This document shows positions 23,003 through 28,495 of a stretch of DNA of 28,495 nt, piece by piece. The notes under the pieces were generated by a model. That model was not told where the DNA came from. It searched no databases and was given only the letters and a program-made list of their open reading frames with translations. Positions within the stretch are counted from its first letter, which is position 1. Each line of letters opens with the position of its first letter. This DNA comes from JAWLEV01 sp041685915 (GTDB lineage Bacteria; Chloroflexota; Anaerolineae; UBA1429), in the NCBI GenBank assembly GCA_041685915.1, contig JAWLEV010000028.1, forward strand, positions 1 through 28,495, written 5' to 3'. The position numbers and the translations under genes were made by a program.

Positions 23003-23524
23003 ATGCGATGGCAAGAGCAGCACGCGACGAGCACCCGCTACGGTGTCATCCCCCGCACGCTGAGTTTCCTCATTCACGACAGGAATCTGTTGCTCATACG
23101 CCGTGAGGCGGAGAAACGCCCCTGGCCGGGGAGACTGAATGGCCTGGGGGGACATGTGGAAGCGGGAGAGGACATCCTGGCCAGTGCCTATCGCGAAATT
23201 CACGAGGAAATGGGCCGCGAGGCAAGCGACCTCTCTTTGCGAGGCATCGTTCATATAGATGGCACGTCCGATTCCGGGGTGATCCTTTTCGCCTTTGTGG
23301 GCAAGAGCCCATCGCCCGACCTGGGCGCCAGTACCGAAGGGGAACTGGGCTGGTACCCCCTGGATCGTCTTCCCTGGTCAGAGATGGTGCCCGATCTCCC
23401 CGTGCTCTTGCCGCGCCTTCTTTCCCGCTCTGGCCAAAAGGGCCCCCTGTATGCACACTATGCACCCTCTCCCTCGGGAGAGATGACCTTTCACTTTCAT
23501 GAAAAAGAGGCGACGAGACGATAG
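23003..23524 (+). CDS. Nudix hydrolase, MutT/8-oxo-dGTPase-like
   Basis: 173 residues. The full Nudix box GX5EX7REUXEEXGU is seen as GHVEAGEDILASAYREIHEEMG, so metal-dependent pyrophosphohydrolase activity is expected. Before it the N-terminal strands read RTLSFLIHDRNLLLIRR, and NGLGGHVE is the pattern of 8-oxo-dGTP diphosphatase-like members in Firmicutes and Chloroflexota. Likely roles are removal of oxidised nucleotides or housecleaning of nucleoside diphosphate derivatives. AAAGGA lies 9 bases before the ATG. It is a single gene divergent from the Amt-like gene; the next gene starts 60 bases downstream. Confidence 0.92.
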   Translation: MRWQEQHATSTRYGVIPRTLSFLIHDRNLLLIRREAEKRPWPGRLNGLGGHVEAGEDILASAYREIHEEMGREASDLSLRGIVHIDGTSDSGVILFAFVGKSPSPDLGASTEGELGWYPLDRLPWSEMVPDLPVLLPRLLSRSGQKGPLYAHYAPSPSGEMTFHFHEKEATRR

Positions 23525-23584
23525 TTCATCACCTGTCGGGCGCACATCAAAAATACAATCGGCATCCTATCCGAACGGAGAGAA

Positions 23585-24817
23585 ATGCCTATACGTTTTC
23601 CCATAGCCAAAGTTAACCATTACCTATTTCACAAGCAGCACCTGACCGTAGAAGCACAAGACAGACACATCCTTTCCCTGGCGCGGGACATAGGCCCCAT
23701 CGGGGCCGCCCGTCCCACCGTCCCCTACCTCTCCCTCTGGGCCCGCATGAGGGATTTCAAGCGGGAGAATCTGGACAATGCCCTGTACGAGGAGCGCTCC
23801 CTGCTGCGTGTTCCCTGCATGCGGGGACAACTGTACCTGATACCCGCGGAGGATTATTCCGCCTATTACCAGGTGACAAAACCCTTTTTCCAGCGGGGGC
23901 TGGAGGATCTGAGCCACTTTTTCTCCAGGACGGATAAAGAATGCGAGATCCACTATGATCTGTGTGACGAGACGCTGATCCAGCGCGTGCTGGAGGTCAT
24001 AAGCTCCCAGGGGGCACACACCATCGCTGAACTGACCAAGTTCTTGCCCGTCCTGGGAACCCGGATATACCACGATCCAGAGTATCCGGAACTGGGCTAC
24101 AGCAAGCTGGGTACACAGCTCATTCCCGCCATGTGTGCTCAGGGTATACTGGTACGCGCCAAACCACGCGGCGGGTGGCGCAGCCAGCTCTACACGTACG
24201 AGGCCCTGTCCTCCTGGCTGCCACAACTCGATCTGGAAGCCCTTTCCCCCAAAGAGGCGCTACAACGCGCCGTAAGCGTGTATATAAAGGCCTTTGGGCC
24301 CGCCACCGTGGGGGATATATCGCTGTGGCTGGGCGGCTACGCCAGACGGCAGGTCGTGGGGGCGCTGATGACCCTGGGCGAGGAACTGACGCGCGTACAG
24401 ATCGCCAGATCCCAGAGGATATATTATATGCGCACTGAGGAGGTGGATGCCCTGCAGTGCTACACATATGAGAAACACAATGTGGCACTACTGCCGCCAC
24501 ACGACACGTATCCCACCGCCTACAGCAATACGGACCGCTTTATCGGCCAGCGATATCGCGACCGCGTCTTTGACCGCGTCGGCGAGCCCCTGGGCACGGT
24601 GTGGTTGGACGGATATATCGTGGGGACGTGGACCCTCCAACCCCGAGACGAGAATATCCTGGTGCAGCTGTTCGAATCCCTGCCGCCCAACATCGTGGCC
24701 CTGGTGGGGGAAGAGACGCGCCGCCTGAGCAGGTTCCTGGACTATGCCTCCTTTGACATCGAGACGGAAGAGACCGACGAGGAGCAGCTTCCAGAACTGG
24801 AGAGAGCCCTGGCCTGA
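23585..24817 (+). CDS. HTH_42 (AlkZ/YcaQ-like) winged-helix protein lacking the catalytic glutamine motif
   Basis: 410 residues, the family's normal length. The N-terminal part matches the family in PYLSLWARM, LYEERSLLRVPCMRGQLYLIPAEDY and the later R-x2-D segment (TYPTAYSNTDRFI). AlkZ-type DNA glycosylases excise alkylated or cross-linked bases, using a QxD or QxQ motif just before this segment. Here the corresponding residues read GAA (40-42, within PIGAARPTVPYLSLW), so both glutamines are absent. It may be a DNA-binding protein without glycosylase activity or have a changed chemistry. GGAG precedes the ATG; a TACAAT at 23554-23559 could be its -10, but no good -35 is seen. The aldo/keto reductase gene follows after 68 bases. 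Confidence 0.82.
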   Translation: MPIRFPIAKVNHYLFHKQHLTVEAQDRHILSLARDIGPIGAARPTVPYLSLWARMRDFKRENLDNALYEERSLLRVPCMRGQLYLIPAEDYSAYYQVTKPFFQRGLEDLSHFFSRTDKECEIHYDLCDETLIQRVLEVISSQGAHTIAELTKFLPVLGTRIYHDPEYPELGYSKLGTQLIPAMCAQGILVRAKPRGGWRSQLYTYEALSSWLPQLDLEALSPKEALQRAVSVYIKAFGPATVGDISLWLGGYARRQVVGALMTLGEELTRVQIARSQRIYYMRTEEVDALQCYTYEKHNVALLPPHDTYPTAYSNTDRFIGQRYRDRVFDRVGEPLGTVWLDGYIVGTWTLQPRDENILVQLFESLPPNIVALVGEETRRLSRFLDYASFDIETEETDEEQLPELERALA

Positions 24818-24885
24818 CGCTGGAAGCGGTTACCAGAGCACGCTATTTTCAGGACGAGCAAGAGATGAGAAAGGAGATCGCAAAG

Positions 24886-26010
24886 ATGCAATATCGCGAA
24901 TTGGGAAAGACAGGCCTAAAAGTATCGAATATCGGATTTGGCGCCATCAAACTGCCGGACGTAAGCGAGGAACAGGCCTACGAGACCCTCAACTATGCCC
25001 TGGATCAGGGCATCAACTTTATCGACACGGCACGAAACTATAACGACAGCGAGCACAAGATCGGCCTGGTCTTGAAGGAAAGGCGAGATGACTGCTACAT
25101 CGCCACCAAGACGGGCAGTCGGGACGCCGACGGGGCCATGCGCGACCTGGAGACCAGCCTGCGCGAACTGCAGACCGACAGGATCGATATCTGGCAGCTG
25201 CACAACGTGATGAACTGGGACCTGTGGCAGCAGGTCACGCAACCCGATGGAGCACTGGCAGCGGCCAGGCGCGCCCGGGAAGAGGGCATGGTAGATCACA
25301 TTGGCATCAGCATCCACCGTTCCCTGCGCGTCATGCGCGAGGCCATCCGCTCGGGAGAGTTCGAGACCATCATGCTGCTGTACAATCCCCTGGACGAGGA
25401 GGGAGTCAAGGGCGGTGGCATTCTCGATCTGGCGGAGGAGCACGACGTGGGCGTGATCATCATGAAGTCCCTCTCCGGCGGTGCGCTGACCCTGCACCTG
25501 AACGATAAGGAGCGGGAGGAAAAGCACCGCACCTCGAACGGCGAGTGGTTCGATCCCGTGGTGCGGGGGAGCATCCGCCACGTGCTCTCGCAACCCCAGG
25601 TGGATGTGGTCATCCCTGGCATGCGCTATGTGCGAGAGGTGCGAGAGAATCTCCCCATCGGCGACATGCCCCCCATGACCGATGAGGAGGAACAGAAACT
25701 CGTTCGGGATATCGCCGACCTGCAGAGCACCTTCAAGTACGAGCAGGATTGCCTGCGCTGCGGCTACTGTCTCTCGGTCTGTCCGCAGGATATCCCCATC
25801 CCCGAGGCTTTTCGCGCCGAATATGTGTACAGGCAATATTCGGAGGACACCCGCGACATGGGCATCGAGATCTATGAATCGCTGGAGGTCTCACCCAAGG
25901 AATGCATCGCCTGTGAGAGCTGTATAGAAGAGTGTCCGGCGGGCATTCCCATCCCCGAACGTCTGGAAGAGGTGGTGGCCCTGTTCGAGGGCATCATACA
26001 GGAACGGTAG
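24886..26010 (+). CDS. Aldo/keto reductase with C-terminal 2x[4Fe-4S] ferredoxin domain
   Basis: 374 residues from the ATG at 24886, where AAGGAG stands 9 bases upstream; the ATG at 24865 would add seven residues. The AKR barrel keeps the catalytic tetrad: D47 (FIDTARNYND), Y52, K75 (ATKTG) and H106 (WQLHN). From about residue 285 two ferredoxin-type motifs follow: C289/C292/C295/C299 and C340/C343/C346/C350. Enzymes of this COG1453 type are common in anaerobes and are thought to move electrons between NAD(P)H or ferredoxin and a carbonyl substrate; the substrate is unknown. The gene ends before a C-rich inverted-repeat region that separates it from a convergent gene. Confidence 0.93.
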   Translation: MQYRELGKTGLKVSNIGFGAIKLPDVSEEQAYETLNYALDQGINFIDTARNYNDSEHKIGLVLKERRDDCYIATKTGSRDADGAMRDLETSLRELQTDRIDIWQLHNVMNWDLWQQVTQPDGALAAARRAREEGMVDHIGISIHRSLRVMREAIRSGEFETIMLLYNPLDEEGVKGGGILDLAEEHDVGVIIMKSLSGGALTLHLNDKEREEKHRTSNGEWFDPVVRGSIRHVLSQPQVDVVIPGMRYVREVRENLPIGDMPPMTDEEEQKLVRDIADLQSTFKYEQDCLRCGYCLSVCPQDIPIPEAFRAEYVYRQYSEDTRDMGIEIYESLEVSPKECIACESCIEECPAGIPIPERLEEVVALFEGIIQER

Positions 26011-26057
26011 CGGGGCGAAGCGCGCCGCTGCAGGTCACAGAATGTTCTGACCAAGGG

Positions 26058-26130
26058 CCTCACCCCCACCCCGACCCACCTGCGGTGGGCCTTCCCTCCC
26101 CCTCTCCATATAATGGCAGAGGGGGAGGGG
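26058..26130. repeat. C-rich inverted-repeat element (CCTCACCCCC type) between convergent genes
   Basis: The stretch begins CCTCACCCCCACCCCGACCC, contains a small CCCACC/GGTGGG hairpin (26075-26080 with 26084-26089) and ends with an 11-bp perfect stem (26094-26104 with 26119-26129, 14-base loop). Similar elements are scattered between genes in Chloroflexota and Cyanobacteria genomes. It may also end transcription from both sides, though no long T run follows either arm. Only one copy is seen in this window. Confidence 0.6.
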
Positions 26131-26145
26131 TATTGCATGGAGTAA

Positions 26146-26913
26146 CTATCCGTACGGCTCAAAGGCCAGCACATCCTCGTGAAGCAACCCGTTGCTGGCC
26201 AGCCAACTGAGTCCGTGAAGGTCATACGCCTGGCCCCGCAGATCCGTGACGGTACCTCCTGCCTCCTCGACGATGAGCAGCCCGGCGGCCACATCCCAGG
26301 GATGGAGGGTGAACTGATAGTAGACATCGGCCCAGCCGACGGCCACATAACAGAAACTGAGAGCCGCGCTGCCCCGAGAGCGCACGGTCCCCGCTCTGGG
26401 GGCCAGTTTGCATAAAAAGCGGGCGCTCTGCTCACGGTAGGATTGATCGCGCGGCCAATCCAGCAGAAGGATACTCTCCATCAACGTGTCGCATGAACTG
26501 ACCTGCAGACGCTGGCCATTGAGAAAACTCCCCTCCCCGCGCTGGGCATAGAAGAGATGATCCAACTGAGGATCATAGACAGCGCCGCACTGCACTTCCC
26601 CCGCCTGCACCATGGCCACGGAGCAACTGAAGGTGGGCATGCCCCGCGCATAGTTGGTGGTACCGTCCAGGGGGTCTATGTACCAGGTGGGAACATCCTC
26701 TTCCTCCACATATTCGTCACTCGATTCCTCGGCCACGATGCGCGCCTGGGGATAATCCTTTTGTATGATCTCGATGGCCGTCCGTTCAGCCCGGAGATCC
26801 ACCTCTGTGGCGATATCCCGCACTCCCTTGACCCTGATGTCGTGAGGATCCCCCAAGCCGTCCAGCAGTATCTCCCCTACCTCGCGAACCGCCCGAATCG
26901 CCACGTCCAACAT
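26146..26913 (-). CDS. Inositol monophosphatase-family phosphatase
   Basis: 255 residues, the standard length. Metal and substrate motifs are complete: E62 (AEESSDE), IDPLDGTTNYARG with D80 and D83, and HPWDVAAGLLIVEEAGG near residue 210. The family hydrolyses myo-inositol 1-phosphate, and members also act on fructose 1,6-bisphosphate, NADP(H) or PAP with Mg2+ and are blocked by lithium. The substrate cannot be decided from sequence. A GGGAG site lies just before the ATG. It stands alone, convergent with the aldo/keto reductase and divergent from the GH2 gene. Confidence 0.92.
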   Translation of the reverse strand: MLDVAIRAVREVGEILLDGLGDPHDIRVKGVRDIATEVDLRAERTAIEIIQKDYPQARIVAEESSDEYVEEEDVPTWYIDPLDGTTNYARGMPTFSCSVAMVQAGEVQCGAVYDPQLDHLFYAQRGEGSFLNGQRLQVSSCDTLMESILLLDWPRDQSYREQSARFLCKLAPRAGTVRSRGSAALSFCYVAVGWADVYYQFTLHPWDVAAGLLIVEEAGGTVTDLRGQAYDLHGLSWLASNGLLHEDVLAFEPYG

Positions 26914-27124
26914 AAGCTCCCTCGATTGTGTATCGTACAGGTTTGCCGATGATCAACTCTGGCTATGCTGAGAGAATAGAAATCAACAGAGTGTTGAGTG
27001 TCCGCCAAAGGATCTTAACAGCACCTTCCCTCTTTCAGCAAGTCCAGTTCCCGCACAGAAACTATTCTCCCACAGTGTAATAGGAAACGGCCAAGGCGCA
27101 AAGCGGTGCCGCACCGTATGTGGG

Positions 27125-27153
27125 TTGACACGGAAAAGGGGGCATTCTACAAT
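27125..27153 (+). promoter_or_regulatory. Sigma-70-type promoter of the GH2 gene
   Basis: A perfect TTGACA (27125-27130) and TACAAT (27148-27153, one mismatch) are 17 bases apart. Transcription should start near 27160, about 37 bases before the ATG at 27197, and AAAGGA (27183-27188 region) serves as ribosome site. The rest of the 283-base intergenic region shows nothing else I can support. Confidence 0.7.
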
Positions 27154-27196
27154 AGCCTGCGTGAGATATGATCGCAGCAGAAAGGACAGGCAGATC

Positions 27197-28495
27197 ATGA
27201 ACGTCCCCCGTCCCGAGTACCCGCGTCCCCAACAGGTGCGCCGCAAATGGCTGAACCTGAACGGCCCCTGGGAATTCGCCTTCGATCCCGGCCTCAGCGG
27301 CAGGGAACGGGGGCTGCTGGGGGCGGATAGTCTGCCAGGCGAGATCGTGGTGCCCTTTTGTCCCGAGAGCGAACGCTCGGGCATCGGCGACGTCGACTTT
27401 CACCCTGGCGTCTGGTACCGCCGCCAGGTGTCCATCCCCTCCGATTGGCCGCAGGAGCGCGTCCTCCTGCACCTGGGGGCGGTGGATCACGACGCCCATG
27501 TATGGCTGAACGGCGATCCGGTGGGCGTTCACAGGGGCGGCTACACGCCCTTTACCCTCGATATCACCCCCCATCTGCGACGGGGAAACAACAACCTCGT
27601 CCTCCACGCCCGGGATGAGACGCGCTCCAGCCTGATAGCCAGCGGCAAGCAATGTCCCGACTATTATTCGCGCCGCTGCCACTATACGCGCACCACGGGC
27701 ATCTGGCAGACGGTGTGGCTGGAGCCGGTGCCCCAGACCTACATTCAAGATATGCGCCTGACGCCGAACCTGGCGGACGAGACGCTGCATATCGAGATCA
27801 CCCTGGGCGGGGGTCCCGCGCGGGGCACCCTCGCCGCCCACGCCGCGCTGGAGGGAGACGCGGTGGGCGAGGTGGAGACTCCCTTTTGCGGACACCACGC
27901 CACCATATGGCTCTCCCTGCAAGAGATGCAACTCTGGACGCCCGACGATCCCACCCTCTACGACCTGACCCTGACCATGCGTGCCGAGGACGGCAGCGAG
28001 GATGTAGTGGAGAGTTACTTTGGCATGCGCTCCGTCGCCCTATCGGACCGGGCGATCCTGCTCAATGGCGAGCCCCTCTTTCAGCGCCTGGTACTGGATC
28101 AGGGTTTCTATCCCACAGGCATCTACACGGCCCCCTCAGATCAGGCCCTGCACGACGACATTCTTATGTCTCAGGAACTGGGATTCAACGGCGCCCGGCT
28201 CCATCAAAAGGTGTTCGAGCCCCGTTTCCTGTATTGGGCGGACCGCGAGGGCTATTTGGTGTGGGACGAGTTCCCCAACTGGGGCCTGGACGTGAGTCAG
28301 CCAGAGGCCCTGGAGATCATGATGCCCCAGTGGATGGAGGTGCTGCGGCGCGACTACAACCATCCCTCCGTCGTCGGCTGGTGCCCCTTTAACGAAACCC
28401 AGAGGGATCAGGATCCGGAGGTGATACGGCAGATCCACCGCCTGACCAAGGCCTTTGACCACACGCGGCCGGCCATAGACACCAGCGGCTACCAG
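27197..28495 (+). CDS. Glycoside hydrolase family 2 enzyme (beta-galactosidase/glucuronidase/mannosidase type), 3' end outside window
   Basis: 433 codons run without a stop from the ATG at 27197 to the last base. The N-terminal jelly-roll domain (about 15-180: RKWLNLNGPWEFAFD, VWYRRQVSIP, DHDAHVWLNGDPVG, RTTGIWQTVWLEPV) is followed by an immunoglobulin-like domain (about 185-280) and the start of the TIM barrel (LGFNGARLHQKVFEPRFLYWADREGYLVWDEFPNWG). The acid/base glutamate is E400 in NHPSVVGWCPFNE; the nucleophile lies past the window. No signal peptide is seen, so it is probably cytoplasmic. GH2 enzymes remove terminal beta-linked sugars; which one cannot be told here. Confidence 0.92.
   Translation, partial: MNVPRPEYPRPQQVRRKWLNLNGPWEFAFDPGLSGRERGLLGADSLPGEIVVPFCPESERSGIGDVDFHPGVWYRRQVSIPSDWPQERVLLHLGAVDHDAHVWLNGDPVGVHRGGYTPFTLDITPHLRRGNNNLVLHARDETRSSLIASGKQCPDYYSRRCHYTRTTGIWQTVWLEPVPQTYIQDMRLTPNLADETLHIEITLGGGPARGTLAAHAALEGDAVGEVETPFCGHHATIWLSLQEMQLWTPDDPTLYDLTLTMRAEDGSEDVVESYFGMRSVALSDRAILLNGEPLFQRLVLDQGFYPTGIYTAPSDQALHDDILMSQELGFNGARLHQKVFEPRFLYWADREGYLVWDEFPNWGLDVSQPEALEIMMPQWMEVLRRDYNHPSVVGWCPFNETQRDQDPEVIRQIHRLTKAFDHTRPAIDTSGYQ

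Overview
The window looks like a chromosomal segment from an anaerobic, GC-rich bacterium, most likely a Chloroflexota lineage near Anaerolineae or Caldilineae. That placement is an inference. It rests on the GT39-type membrane glycosyltransferase with a long C-terminal extracytoplasmic region, the CCTCACCCCCACCCC-type intergenic repeat, the carbohydrate hydrolases and the group 3 [NiFe]-hydrogenase locus. Coding density is very high and promoters look sigma-70-like. I saw no rRNA, tRNA, CRISPR array or insertion sequence.

Left part (1-5037, + strand): the end of a DnaC/IstB-like AAA+ ATPase, then a membrane-anchored clan GH-A glycoside hydrolase and an 815-residue GT39-like glycosyltransferase, which look co-transcribed.

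Centre (5031-18560, all on the - strand, so read right to left): a large hydrogenase locus. From the promoter it runs: degenerate DRTGG protein, CBS-pair plus HATPase protein, DRTGG protein, PHP phosphoesterase, NuoE/HydC-like subunit, small HATPase protein, thioredoxin-like ferredoxin, a giant NuoF-GltD/NfnB fusion, a hydrogenase maturation protease, a NuoG/HoxU-like iron-sulfur subunit, the [NiFe] small subunit and the [NiFe] large subunit. A formate/nitrite-type channel and FdhD follow. The accessory genes are the set usually seen beside clostridial [FeFe] Hyd/Hnd hydrogenases, but the catalytic subunits are [NiFe]. The diaphorase subunit carries a second flavoprotein module where the ferredoxin domain would normally sit. 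I infer a soluble, multi-flavin, possibly electron-bifurcating hydrogenase that couples H2 to NAD(P)(H) and ferredoxin. The promoter has a near-consensus -35 and -10, and the -10 is the spacer of a TGTGA-N6-TCACA palindrome. This is a candidate Rex (NADH/NAD+) or Crp/Fnr-family operator. A second promoter with three phased direct repeats precedes the NuoG-like gene. Three terminator-like hairpins lie between genes of the locus.

Right part (18732-28495): a diacylglycerol-kinase-family lipid kinase and a divergent amidohydrolase whose promoters suggest leaderless mRNAs; ThpR RNA 2',3'-cyclic phosphodiesterase; a divergent Amt-like transporter; a Nudix hydrolase; an HTH_42/AlkZ-family protein that lacks the expected glutamine motif; an aldo/keto reductase with two [4Fe-4S] motifs; a C-rich inverted-repeat element; an inositol-monophosphatase-family enzyme; and the first 433 residues of a GH2 glycosidase running off the window end.
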